A stretch of 64,000 nt of DNA from Anaerolineales bacterium (GTDB lineage: Bacteria > Chloroflexota > Anaerolineae > Anaerolineales > Villigracilaceae). The position numbers and the translations under genes are program-made. Shown here piece by piece: positions 26,484-35,900 of this stretch (the stretch's first letter is position 1; each line of letters opens with the position of its first letter). The stretch is taken from the NCBI GenBank assembly GCA_030834895.1, contig JAUQXA010000005.1, forward strand, positions 62,001-126,000, written 5' to 3'. The notes beneath the pieces were generated by a model, which was not told the DNA's origin, ran no database searches, and saw nothing but the letters and a program-made list of their open reading frames with translations.

Positions 26484-27613
26484 TCGCTCAACTCTCCGTT
26501 GACGCCCGCGCATTCCATTTCAAGCGCGGCGAGGATGAACGGTCCCACGCCCTTGGGGTCGTTTGGCGTTACCTTTTCGCTGACGTAATATTCAAACGAA
26601 CCGTCGCGATACGGCTCGCCTCCCAGCCCTGCCACACTGCATACGCCTTCGAGCGTGAGCAGTCCCTGCGAGTCGACTTTGATCAGGTTTTGCAGCAAGC
26701 CATGATATCCGCGCCTTGCAGTCAGGAGATAATCCTGGGTCAGGTATCCGTTGCGGACTGCCTTGGCAAATGCGTACACAAACATGGCGGATGCGGATGC
26801 TTCTGGGTAGTTGCCTTCGCGTTCGGGCAGGTCAAGGATTTGATACCAAAGCCCCGTGGCTTCGTCCTGCACCTTGATGATCGCGGCGGCGGTTGTGTCG
26901 AGGATGGAGATGACTTCGGCGCGGCGGGCGTGATTCTGCGGGAGGAAATCGAGCACATCGACAAGTGCCATCACGAACCAGCCGACGGCGCGCCCCCAGA
27001 AATATTTCGAGCAACCCGTGAGCGGGTCGCACCAGCGTTGGGTTTTGCTTTCGTCCCAGGCGTGATAGAGCAAGCCCGTCTTTGGATCGCGGGCGTGTTC
27101 GTCAATCAGCTTGATCTGGTGGACAACGTCGTCGAAGGTTTCGGGTTCGTCGAAACGCATGGCATACTCCGCGAGGAACGGTCCCGCCATGTAGATGCCG
27201 TCGAGCCACATTTGATAGGGATAGATTTGCTTGTGCCAAAAGCCATTGACGTGGTTGCGTGGGTGCGTGCGCATTTGTCCGCGCAGGAGTTCGATGGCTT
27301 TGCGATACCGTTCATCGCCCGTGCGTTCGTAAGCGCGGTAGAGCAGTCTGCCCGCGTTGATCTGGTCAACGTTGTATTCGTCGGCGCGATAGGTGCGGAT
27401 ACTACCATCAGGTTGGATGAATTGATCGACCCAGTCGGCGGCGAATTTGAGGTAACGCTCCTCGCCCGTTGCTTCGCCCACTTTTTGAATCGCCATGACC
27501 TGCAAGCCGTGCTCGTAGTGCCATTTGGCATCGTTCAACGTGTAGCGTTGCAGAGTCGACTCGACCATGCGGGCAGACCATGTGTTTATTTTTTGCGAAG
27601 GCGTTGGTTTCAT
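26480..27613 (-). CDS. GH105 unsaturated galacturonyl/rhamnogalacturonyl hydrolase, 377 aa
   Basis: Removes 4,5-unsaturated galacturonate from the non-reducing end of lyase products, giving the substrate of the KduI-type step. The (alpha/alpha)6-barrel signatures are WHYEHGLQVMAIQKVG, NHVNGFWHKQIYPYQMWLDG (catalytic Asp in MWLDG), KTQRWCDPLTG, YFWGRAVGWFVMALVD and EGNYPEASASAMFVY. I chose the ATG at 27613: a longer frame upstream runs through a palindromic repeat. There is no signal peptide. It is translationally coupled to GH28. Confidence 0.92.
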   Translation of the reverse strand: MKPTPSQKINTWSARMVESTLQRYTLNDAKWHYEHGLQVMAIQKVGEATGEERYLKFAADWVDQFIQPDGSIRTYRADEYNVDQINAGRLLYRAYERTGDERYRKAIELLRGQMRTHPRNHVNGFWHKQIYPYQMWLDGIYMAGPFLAEYAMRFDEPETFDDVVHQIKLIDEHARDPKTGLLYHAWDESKTQRWCDPLTGCSKYFWGRAVGWFVMALVDVLDFLPQNHARRAEVISILDTTAAAIIKVQDEATGLWYQILDLPEREGNYPEASASAMFVYAFAKAVRNGYLTQDYLLTARRGYHGLLQNLIKVDSQGLLTLEGVCSVAGLGGEPYRDGSFEYYVSEKVTPNDPKGVGPFILAALEMECAGVNGELSE

Positions 27614-27639
27614 GATGGCATCCAAAGTATTTCCAAGTG

Positions 27640-27747
27640 TGTCACCCTGAGCGGCAGCGACACTTGCGCCGCGCGCCATTGCGGTGAGGGTCTCTGAGAT
27701 AATCGTAGAGATTCTTCGTCGCCGCAAAGCGGCTCCTCAGAATGACA
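27640..27747. repeat. TGTCACCCTGAGCG palindromic repeat, copy 3 (expanded)
   Basis: Same arms as the copies at 22063 and 24038, but with an extra internal segment (GACACTTGCGCCGCGCGCCATTG begins near 27659 and is about 35 bp). The right arm overlaps the GH4 gene and provides its last codons and stop (VSF, TGA at 27739-27737). Confidence 0.75.
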
Positions 27748-29092
27748 CAGAGAATTGCAGCAGCTTGTTGAAAAGTTCCCAGGCATCGTCGAGGGGCAGG
27801 GTGATGGATGGGTCGTTGAAGAATGCTTGAAAAGCAAGATCAGTGTTTTCTGTCAGCGCGGCTTCGATGATGAGTTCCTGGTTTGCGACGTGCTGGTTGA
27901 TGAGCGGAGCGATGCCTGCGGGGAGCGCGCCCGCGCTCAACGGGATAACGGAGTCGCGGCTGAAGTGGGCGTTGGTTTCGACGACGGCGTGAAGCGGCAG
28001 GTTGGAAATCTGCCCTGCATTTTCAAGGTTGACGTTGGTGACGATGTCGCCAAGCCCGAGCAGGGCTTTGATCATGCCGACGCCTTCCTCGCCCGACGAT
28101 TCGAGCACGAGTGGTGTGATGCCGTTGATTAGGTCACGAGTTTTTTGTGGAGCCGATGACCAGCGTTCGATACGCCACGAAACGGGCGTGCGGATGACTC
28201 CCCATTTGAACAAGTTTTCTGGAGAACGGATAAATCCAGGTAAAAATTCCACGAGATGACGGTCGCCAGCGGCGGCGAGAATTCCGAAGCGTTTGAATAA
28301 ATTGAACTTGACTTGATCGGTGCTGTGGAACCAATCGTTGAAGGCTTCCACTTCCGCCTGTGTGTAGTCGCGGAGCGTGCCAGGCTGTTCGAGATGATGT
28401 TTCAATAATTCCAGCAGGTCGTGACCCTGCCAGGTTGCCTTATCCACCCATGTAAAATGATTGATTCCCAGCACATTGACTTTGATTTCATTTCTGTGCG
28501 GTAATTCGACGTTTAGATATTGCGCTGCGACTTTTGCCAGCATCTTTTGTGTGGAAAAGACTTCGTGGCAGCAGCCGAAGACCTTGAGTTGCGGCGCGAC
28601 GCGAGTCAACGTCCGCGCGCAGATGGACATCGGGTTGGTGTAGTTGATAATCCACGCCTTCGGGCAGTACTCGGCTAGGGCTTCGGCAAAGCCTTTGTAG
28701 GTGGAAGCAGACCGAAGTCCGCGGATGAGTCCCGCCGCCCCGATGGTGTCACCGACGGGGTAGTAGAGTCCGTATTCTTCGCAGAGGGCGATCTCGTCAC
28801 GCATCAATTCCAGTGAGCCAGGTTGAATGGAGATGATGACGAAGTCCGCGTTTTGGAGAGTCTCTCGCAAAGTGGATACAGCCGAGTAATGCCAACGTGA
28901 CACAACACCAGATTGGTCTTGCATCCAATTGCCGAGTTCTTCGTTGAGACGGGCTGAATCCATGTCGATGTCGTAGAGCGCGACTTCGCCCGTGAGGTTG
29001 GGACAAAGCGCGAGGTCGATCATCAACTTGCGCGCCCAGTCGCGGCTTCCGCCGCCGATGTAGGCAATTTTGAGAGAGATGGGTGTGGTCAT
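27737..29092 (-). CDS. GH4 family glycosidase, probable alpha-galacturonidase, 451 aa
   Basis: GH4 enzymes use NAD and a divalent metal. The Rossmann N-terminus is IAYIGGGSRDWARKLM (near residue 9). Further features are DFVIISIQPGS, the substrate loop WIINYTNPMS and the metal-binding cysteine in GCCHEVFSTQKML, then NVLGINHFTWV. Members of GH4 near lpl-type importers in Bacillus (LplD) and in Thermotoga are alpha-galacturonidases, and this gene lies directly after an LplABC-type importer in a pectin locus. Substrate is inferred, not read from the sequence. The last residues come from the overlapping repeat. Confidence 0.85.
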   Translation of the reverse strand: MTTPISLKIAYIGGGSRDWARKLMIDLALCPNLTGEVALYDIDMDSARLNEELGNWMQDQSGVVSRWHYSAVSTLRETLQNADFVIISIQPGSLELMRDEIALCEEYGLYYPVGDTIGAAGLIRGLRSASTYKGFAEALAEYCPKAWIINYTNPMSICARTLTRVAPQLKVFGCCHEVFSTQKMLAKVAAQYLNVELPHRNEIKVNVLGINHFTWVDKATWQGHDLLELLKHHLEQPGTLRDYTQAEVEAFNDWFHSTDQVKFNLFKRFGILAAAGDRHLVEFLPGFIRSPENLFKWGVIRTPVSWRIERWSSAPQKTRDLINGITPLVLESSGEEGVGMIKALLGLGDIVTNVNLENAGQISNLPLHAVVETNAHFSRDSVIPLSAGALPAGIAPLINQHVANQELIIEAALTENTDLAFQAFFNDPSITLPLDDAWELFNKLLQFSVSF

Positions 29093-29105
29093 GGTTTTAG
29101 AGTAA

Positions 29106-29129
29106 GGCGGGCGGTTGTTGCCGCCCGCC
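29106..29129. other. RNA-stabilising hairpin after the solute-binding protein gene
   Basis: GGCGGGCGG TTGTTG CCGCCCGCC, a very stable perfect 9-bp stem. The T-run lies on the plus-strand side, so it is not a terminator for the minus-strand operon. Its place just after the binding-protein gene fits a 3' mRNA protector that raises binding-protein yield over the next genes. Confidence 0.55.
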
Positions 29130-29146
29130 TTTTTTATCGGTGCTGG

Positions 29147-30790
29147 TTATTTCACAAAACCAGTCTGGAGCAGCGTTTCCTTGGCGGATGCCTCAAGGTC
29201 TTTCGCGCCGAGTCCATCGAGACCCACGATGAATTCAGTCCAGGCGGCTTCGTCGAGCGGTTTCTGCCCGAGCACGAACTGAACGATGTTTTCGCTATAG
29301 AAGCGGACAAAGTCAGCGCCGTTGGCGGGCGGGTTGATAACGTTCTGTCCAGTGGCTTCATTGAAGGGTTTCTTAAGGAATTCAGCGTAATATGCCTTTG
29401 GATCCATGTCGTAGCCGTTCTTGGTCTTGTAAGCCACGTAGCGGGCTTGCATTTCGACATCGGTGAAGATGTAGACCATGTTGGCAAGCTGGGTCAGCGG
29501 TTGGGCTTCCTTGGATGTCCACTTGTCAGCGTCGGGGAGACCTTCAGTGGTAATGAAGCCCTTGTCGTCCAGTTTGTAGTTCACATCTTTGACGCCAAAG
29601 CCGAGCAGGTAGTAGCCTTCGTCAGATGCCATCCATTCGAGCAGGCGGGCAATCGCGGGACCCTTGCCTTCGTCGATGGCTTTCTGCGAGATGGCATAGA
29701 TGCGGGCAGTTTTGGCGACGACACCCATCGAGCTCTTGCCATCGGGGCCGGTGGGGGCATCCATGGCAACCCACTTGCCTTCGGGGAAATTCTCATCGAA
29801 GTCTTTGTAATTGGACTTGTTGGCGAGGGCGGCGAAGTTCTCGTGCATCATGCCGCATTTGCCCTGTTTCCAGCGGGCGCGGAATTCGTCTTTCTTGAGG
29901 GTGGGCCAGTCGGGATCGATGACCTTTTCCTCGTTCATGGTGCGGATGAACTGGGTGGCATTCATGAACTCCGGAGTGCGGACATTGAGCGCAACCGCAT
30001 CCGCGCTGGACAAGTTCCAGACACCGGGGACGCCATAAGCTCCGTAGACCCAGTCGAAGCGGGTGCCGAGACCGGCATTGGCAAGACCGGAGCCTTCGAT
30101 GTAAGCGCAGAAACCGTAGGTGTCATTCTGACCGTTGCCATCGGGGTCGTCATTGGTGAAGGCTTTGAGGACGGTCATCACTTCGTCGAGGGTCTTGGGT
30201 GACTCAAGTCCGAGTTTGTCAAGCCAGTCCTGGCGGATGACGAGGGAGTCGGTCTTGGGCAATGCCCCTGGATCGGGCAGACCATACATCGAGCCATCGA
30301 GTGTAGCCAGTTTGTTACGGTCGGGATCGGAGTAGTGACCCTGGGTGCGGACCGGCATCAGGGGCAGCAAATCGTCAACCTTGGCAATCAGACCAGCCTG
30401 GACGAGCTTGTACCAGACATCACGGCTGACCATGAATACATCGGGCAGCGAGTTGCTGGCACCGGCAGCGTTGATCTTGGTGTCCTGGTCGGTTTGGGTG
30501 GAGGGCAGCAGGACGAGAGTCAGGTTCACCTTCGCGCTGTCGCGGATGATGTCATAGGCGACCCAGTCTTCGGGTGGCGGACCAGCTTCGGTTACGCGTC
30601 CACCAGCCCACAGTTCGATATCAGTCACGGGGATTTCGGTCGGTTCGGGAACGGCAGTGGGCGCTGCGGTTGGCGCTTCGGTGGCGGGGACTTCCGCAAC
30701 CGGTTCGGCGGTCGGCGCCGGGGCGCAGGCGCTGACAATGAGCGCAAGCGTCAAAATCGCAAACATCAATCTAAGCATTGTCTTTTTCAT
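29147..30790 (-). CDS. Extracellular solute-binding lipoprotein of a sugar ABC importer, 547 aa
   Basis: Captures the sugar ligand outside the membrane for the LplB/LplC-type permease. Signal MKKTMLRLMFAILTLALIVS followed by lipobox cysteine (SAC, Cys 21), then a Pro/Thr/Ala-rich linker. The family 1 fold then starts with ELWAGGRVTEAGPPPEDWVA. DPDGNGQNDTYGFCA (near residue 210) resembles the calcium-type loop common in LplA-like binding proteins of this size. I chose the ATG at 30790, which has GAGAGG upstream; longer frames cross non-coding DNA. Ligand probably oligogalacturonides, inferred from the neighbours. Confidence 0.9.
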   Translation of the reverse strand: MKKTMLRLMFAILTLALIVSACAPAPTAEPVAEVPATEAPTAAPTAVPEPTEIPVTDIELWAGGRVTEAGPPPEDWVAYDIIRDSAKVNLTLVLLPSTQTDQDTKINAAGASNSLPDVFMVSRDVWYKLVQAGLIAKVDDLLPLMPVRTQGHYSDPDRNKLATLDGSMYGLPDPGALPKTDSLVIRQDWLDKLGLESPKTLDEVMTVLKAFTNDDPDGNGQNDTYGFCAYIEGSGLANAGLGTRFDWVYGAYGVPGVWNLSSADAVALNVRTPEFMNATQFIRTMNEEKVIDPDWPTLKKDEFRARWKQGKCGMMHENFAALANKSNYKDFDENFPEGKWVAMDAPTGPDGKSSMGVVAKTARIYAISQKAIDEGKGPAIARLLEWMASDEGYYLLGFGVKDVNYKLDDKGFITTEGLPDADKWTSKEAQPLTQLANMVYIFTDVEMQARYVAYKTKNGYDMDPKAYYAEFLKKPFNEATGQNVINPPANGADFVRFYSENIVQFVLGQKPLDEAAWTEFIVGLDGLGAKDLEASAKETLLQTGFVK

Positions 30791-30888
30791 TAGGGACCTC
30801 TCTTCTTTAGAATTTGAATGGACAGGATTTTTGGAAAACGATGCCTGAAAACTGTTTGATTGAAAAACTGATATGCGGCCTCCTTTAC

Positions 30889-31770
30889 CTATGATTTGAC
30901 GCCCCCGAGCAGGGTGCCTTTGGTGAAATATTTTTGAATCCACGGGTAGAGGATGACCATCGGAAGCATGGTCAGGAAAACGCTGGCGGCTTTGATCGCC
31001 TGCACCGATGCCGAACTGAAGGCGTCGTACTCCACGTATTCGTTCATGTTCGCCGCCAGCAGGATGTTGCGCAGCAGGATGGGCAGGGGCTGGAGTTTGG
31101 CGTCGTTGAGATACAGGATGGCGTTGAAGAACTCGTTCCAATGCCCGACGGCGTACCACAAGCCGACGGTCAACAGGATGGGCTTGGACAGGGGCAGCAC
31201 CACATACCACAGCACCTGAAATTCGTTTGCCCCGTCGAGCCGCGCCGCTTCCTTAAGTTCGTCCGGCAGACCTTCAAAGAAGCTCTTCATCACCAGCAGG
31301 TTGTAGATGTTGATGCCGCCCGGCAGGATGACCGCCCAATAGGTGTCGATCAAATCCAGCTTTTGGACGACCAGGTAGGTGGGGATCAATCCTGCGTTGA
31401 ACAGGAAGGGGATCATGACTATCGTGATGAAAAACTTGCGTCCCGGCAGGTTTGGATTGGAAAGGGCATATGCAAAGGGGACGGTCAGCAGCATGTTGAT
31501 GGTCATGCCGCCGAAGGTGATGATGGCGCTGTTGGCGGTTGCGCGCAGGAAGGACGGGTGGCTGACAAGTTGCCGATAGGCTTCGATAGACCACTTCCAC
31601 GGGGCGAGCCACAAACCGAAAGTTTTCGTGTCGATGAAATTCAGCGGCGTGACGGACATCATCAACACCTTCCACATGGGGATGATGACGATGACCAGGA
31701 TGGAAATCAGAAACCCGTTGACCAGGATCTGGAAGAGGACGTCGTCCCAGGATTTGGATTTGATGTTCAT
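30889..31770 (-). CDS. lplC: Sugar ABC importer permease, LplC type, 293 aa
   Basis: Second permease half. Six helices; the cytoplasmic EAA loop that contacts the ATPase is ELKEAARLDGANEFQVLWYV (near residue 185). MVTLPFAYALSNPNLPGRK-type sequence precedes it (PFAYALSNPNLPG near residue 105). It ends FTKGTLLGGVKS, which is typical of the LplC/YtcP branch. No ATPase gene is in this operon, so the importer probably uses a shared MsmX-type ATPase encoded elsewhere; this is known for LplABC-like systems and inferred here. Confidence 0.92.
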   Translation of the reverse strand: MNIKSKSWDDVLFQILVNGFLISILVIVIIPMWKVLMMSVTPLNFIDTKTFGLWLAPWKWSIEAYRQLVSHPSFLRATANSAIITFGGMTINMLLTVPFAYALSNPNLPGRKFFITIVMIPFLFNAGLIPTYLVVQKLDLIDTYWAVILPGGINIYNLLVMKSFFEGLPDELKEAARLDGANEFQVLWYVVLPLSKPILLTVGLWYAVGHWNEFFNAILYLNDAKLQPLPILLRNILLAANMNEYVEYDAFSSASVQAIKAASVFLTMLPMVILYPWIQKYFTKGTLLGGVKS

Positions 31771-31785
31771 GGTTGTCTCCTGCTC

Positions 31786-32742
31786 CTAGTAAAGTCCCGA
31801 TCCAGTCCATTTTTTCGCCATGCGGTTTGCAAACAGCACCAGCAAAAGTCCGATGGTGCCTTTGAACAGACCGACCGCGGTTGCGAGGCTAAACTGGAAT
31901 TCCAAAACGCCCTGACGATAGACCCAGGTATCGATGATGTCGCCCACGCTGTAAACGGGCAGTGAATAAAGCACGAAGACCTGCTGGAAACCGGCGTCAA
32001 GAATATTGCCGAGGCGCAGAAGTGTGACCACGACAATAGTGCTGGCGATGCCGGGGAGCGAAATGTGCCAGATGCGCTGGAGACGCGATGCCCCATCCAC
32101 GGCGGCGGCTTCGAACAAGGTCGGGTCGATTGCCATCAGCGCGGCGAGGTAGATGATGGTGCCCCAGCCGGTCTCTTTCCAGATATCCGAGCCGACAAGG
32201 ATGGCGCGGAACCAGGCGGGCGATGTGAGGAAGGCAATCGGTTCCCCGCCGTTGGCTTTGATGACCTCATTGATCAAGCCCTCGCCCGGCGAGAGGATCA
32301 CCAGCAGGATACCGAACATGATGACCCACGAGAGGAAGTGCGGCAGGTAGGTGACGGTCTGCACCAGCCGCGCCAGCCGCTTGTACATCGACTCGTAGAT
32401 GCTCAACGCAAGGATGATCGCCACCGGCATTCCCAAAATCAACTTCAACAGGCTGAGAATCAACGTGTTGGTGATCAGTTGGGTGAAGTAGTAGGATTTG
32501 AAGAAGGTGACGAAATGTTTGAATCCGATGAACGGGCTGGCTTCGACCCCCAACAGCGGTTTGAAATCCTTGAAGGCGATCTGCGCGTTCCATAGGGGCC
32601 AGTAGCGGAAGGTCAGAAAATAGATCAGACCAGGAATCATCATGAAAAACAGCCAACGGTTCAGCCAAATGGAATGCAGCAACTTGTTAAAGTTGAGTCC
32701 GGCAGTGGAGGAAATTTCAGTGGGAAATGCTTTCAGGGTCAT
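31786..32742 (-). CDS. lplB: Sugar ABC importer permease, LplB type, 318 aa
   Basis: First permease half and first gene of the uronate locus. It starts MTLKAFPTEISSTAG, and the first helix begins WLFFMMIPGLIYFLTF; IAFKDFKPLLG and GFKHFVTFF are typical of LplB. The EAA loop is LFEAAAVDGASRLQRIWHIS (near residue 205). GGAG precedes the ATG. The intergenic region to the divergent regulator gene (32743-32958) should hold the promoter of the whole locus; I cannot point to a clear -35/-10 pair. Confidence 0.92.
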   Translation of the reverse strand: MTLKAFPTEISSTAGLNFNKLLHSIWLNRWLFFMMIPGLIYFLTFRYWPLWNAQIAFKDFKPLLGVEASPFIGFKHFVTFFKSYYFTQLITNTLILSLLKLILGMPVAIILALSIYESMYKRLARLVQTVTYLPHFLSWVIMFGILLVILSPGEGLINEVIKANGGEPIAFLTSPAWFRAILVGSDIWKETGWGTIIYLAALMAIDPTLFEAAAVDGASRLQRIWHISLPGIASTIVVVTLLRLGNILDAGFQQVFVLYSLPVYSVGDIIDTWVYRQGVLEFQFSLATAVGLFKGTIGLLLVLFANRMAKKWTGSGLY

Positions 32743-32890
32743 AATTTTTCTCCGATGAAGTGGGTTTGGGATTGATTAAAGCCAAAACCACCTTCACCTG
32801 ACGAGATAGCGCAAATCAGCATGATTGCCATCTTAGCAGGTTGGGTTTGGACTTTGGCGATGCGCGCTTGGATAAAACCGACTTGTTTGC

Positions 32891-32926
32891 CCCTCGCCCC
32901 TGTGGGAGAGAGGGAAGGGGTGAGGG
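32891..32926. repeat. CCCTCGCCCC...GGGGTGAGGG imperfect palindrome
   Basis: CCCTCGCCCC (32891-32900) pairs with GGGGTGAGGG (32917-32926) with one wobble; GTGGGAGAGAGGGA lies between. It sits in the lplB/regulator divergent region and resembles common dispersed intergenic repeats. Confidence 0.5.
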
Positions 32927-32940
32927 AAAAACAAATCCAT

Positions 32941-32957
32941 AGTAAACTTAGTTTACT
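32941..32957. promoter_or_regulatory. Palindromic operator touching the regulator start
   Basis: AGTAAACT T AGTTTACT is a perfect 8-bp inverted repeat about one central base, ending 1 bp before the ATG at 32959. Its TAAAC/GTTTA halves are similar to LacI/GalR-family operators. It takes the place of a ribosome site. Candidate autoregulatory site for the hybrid regulator or for a LacI-type protein elsewhere. Confidence 0.55.
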
Positions 32958-32958
32958 T

Positions 32959-35900
32959 ATGTCCGACTATTCAGCCGACCGACCGACGTTGGGTTTTCTG
33001 TTTGCCAGCCTGCACACAGGCGCGAGCCTGGTCATCTGGCCCAGCCTGCTGGATGCCGCCAAACGGCACGACGTCAACCTGATCTGCTTCCCCGGCGGAC
33101 GGTTGCAAGCGGCGGATTCCTTTGAAATCCAGCGCAACGCTATCTTCGACCTTGCCAGCAGTCAATGTCTCGACGGGCTGGTTACATGGTCGTCGTCGCT
33201 GGGCGGCGTGCTCGGACCCGCCGAAATCAAAGCGTTTCACCAGCGTTATCAAACGCTCCCCATGGTCAGCCTGGCGCAATTCATGGAGGGAATGCCGACC
33301 GTCGCAGTGGATAGTTACCTCGGCATGCGCGCCCTGCTTGCTCATCTGATCGAAGGACATGGCTTCAAGCGTTTTGCCTTCATCCGAGGACCCGAGGGAC
33401 ATTACTACGCCCAGGAGCGTTACCGCGCCTACCTCGATTCGCTCCAGACCTTCGACTTGCCCCTCAACCCGAAGCTGGTCACCCGCCCTCTGCCCTGGGA
33501 GTCGGGCAGTGAAGCGATGGAGATTCTCCTCGATGAGCGCGGACTCAAGCCCGGCAGGGATTTCGACGCGGTGGTTGCCGTCAGCGACATGATGGCGATT
33601 TGGGCGATGAAGACTTTGCAGGCGCGCGGCTTCGATGTCCCGAAGGATGTGGCAGTCACGGGCTTCAACAATTCCATCGAGGAACGCCTCGCCACCCCGC
33701 CGCTCACCACCGTTGACCTTCCCTTTTACGAGCAAGGCTCGAAGGCGATGGACGTGCTGTTGCAGCAACTCGCGGGTGAGTCTGTCCCTGCGTTGATCAC
33801 CCTGCCGTCGAAAGTGGTGGTGCGGGAATCCTGCGGTTGTCCATCGCAGGCGATTGCGCTGGCAACCTTCAAGCCAACGGGTAAAGTAGGAAAAGGCAAA
33901 GGAGAAAGAAAGCTTCGAGATGTGCGATCCGCTTGTGTGTCGGAAATGGCGACGGCGGCAGACCTTCATCCAGAAGAGTCGAAGGCGTGGCTGGAGTCCG
34001 TTTTCGATGCATTCGTCACGGAACTCGAAAAGCCGTCCCAGAAATTTCTATCGACGTTGAACAATGTACTCGAAGAAGTTGTGCGTTCAAACTATGACCT
34101 CGTAAACTGGCAAAACGTCATCTCGGTTTTGCGGCGCTGGACTTCGGATTGCTCGGAAAATGTGGAGGTATTAATTTCCCAAGCGCGTGTGGCTGTGGAG
34201 GAAGCGGTCCAGCGCGCACAGGCGTATTCGCAGTGGCAAGCCGACCGCGCCGCCGAAAAATTACGCGAGACCAACCGCACCCTGCTGACCACTTTCGACC
34301 TCAGGCAGTTGACCGATGTGCTTGCCGAGCGCCTGCTCGCGCTTGGGATTCCGAGTGTGTATCTCGCGATCTATGAAAAGCCGACCGACGCCGAAGTGCC
34401 CGAACATGCCCGCCTGATGCTGGCTTGCACCGACAATCAACGCGCCGCGCTCGATCAGGACGGTTTGCGCTTTTCGACTTCGCAGGTGATTCCACAAAGT
34501 TTTCTCCCGCAAGGTCGGCGTTACAGTCTGGTGGTCGAGCCGCTGTATTTTCAAGACAAGTCATTGGGCTATGTGGTCTTCGAGGTCGGAACGCACGACG
34601 GCAACACCTACGAACTTTTGCGAAGCAACCTGAGCAGCGCCTTGCAGGGAGCCATGCTGTTTCAGGAAATTCAACAGGCGCGCCTCGATGCCGAAAAAGC
34701 GGACCGAATCAAGACCCGTTTGCTTGCGAACGTGAGTCACGAGATGCGCACGCCGTTGAACATCATCATCGGCTACACACAGGACGCGTTGAAAAAACAA
34801 TATGAAATCCCGTCCACCCTGTTGAATGACCTGAGCCAAATCCAGAGCAACGCCGAGCATCAACTGCGGGTCATCAATGACCTGCTCGACCTTTCGCGCG
34901 CCGAGATCGACGAGCTTGACCTGACTCTCGATTTGCTCAATCCGCACCAGTTGCTGCTCGATGCATTCCACGACCTTGCCGACTCATCCGCGTCGCCGAA
35001 CATTCAATGGAAGTTGGATGTCCCCGACCGCCTGCCGCAAGTCCGCGCTGATGCGCTTCGTCTACGCCAGATATTTTTGAATCTGCTAAGCAATGCCAAG
35101 AAATACACTCAAAGCGGAGCGATTACATTGGGTGCGGAAGTCATGCCGCCACAAATCCATTTCTGGGTGCAGGATACTGGCTTCGGCATCGACCGCGAAC
35201 AGCAGGAACGAATTTTTGAGCCGTTTGTGACCATCGAGGACAACCGCCGCATCGCGGGCGGAATCGGCTTGGGACTTTCCATCACCCGACATCTGGTTGC
35301 GCTTCATGGTGGGATGATGAAACTGGACAGCCAGCCCGATCAGGGTTCGACCTTTCACATTTACCTGCCGCTACCCGCCCTTGATCAGACGAAGCCTGCC
35401 AAACAAACTGATTTGTCATCTGCATTGTTATTGATCTCATCTCAGCCTGAACCGACAAAAGAAATTATTGAGATGTGCCAGCGGCAGAAACTGGAAATCT
35501 TCCAACTGCGAAACAGCGAAGATTTGGAAACTGCTTTGAGCCATACAACTCCCGTCGCCCTCGCCTGGGATCTGTCCAGCGCCCAAGCTGACGATTGGAT
35601 GCTCGTGCGCCGCCTGCGGCATTATCCAGTTTTGAGTCAGGTTCCGTTCATTTTGTACGGTCAGCTTGCAGACTCGGCACAGATTGGGATGACTGGCTTC
35701 GTGGTCAAGTCCCCCAATACGAAGACCCTGCTAGATGCGGTCATCGCCATGAGCCCAACACAAAACACGGGACCAATCTTGATCGTGGATGACGATCCAC
35801 AAGTGCGCGAGTCTCATCGAAAGGTGGTGGAGGAAGGCTTGCCGAATTATCACGTCCGTCTGGCGGAAAACGGCGAGGCGGCGTTGATGACAATGGCAAA

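Noticed and set aside
29106..29129. Terminator after the solute-binding protein gene
   Set aside because: The T-run is on the wrong side for the minus-strand operon; more likely an mRNA-stabilising hairpin.
30934..31965. 343-codon plus-strand ORF opposite the permeases
   Set aside because: Very rich in Gln, His and Asp, as antisense of membrane protein codons; the minus-strand permeases are certain.
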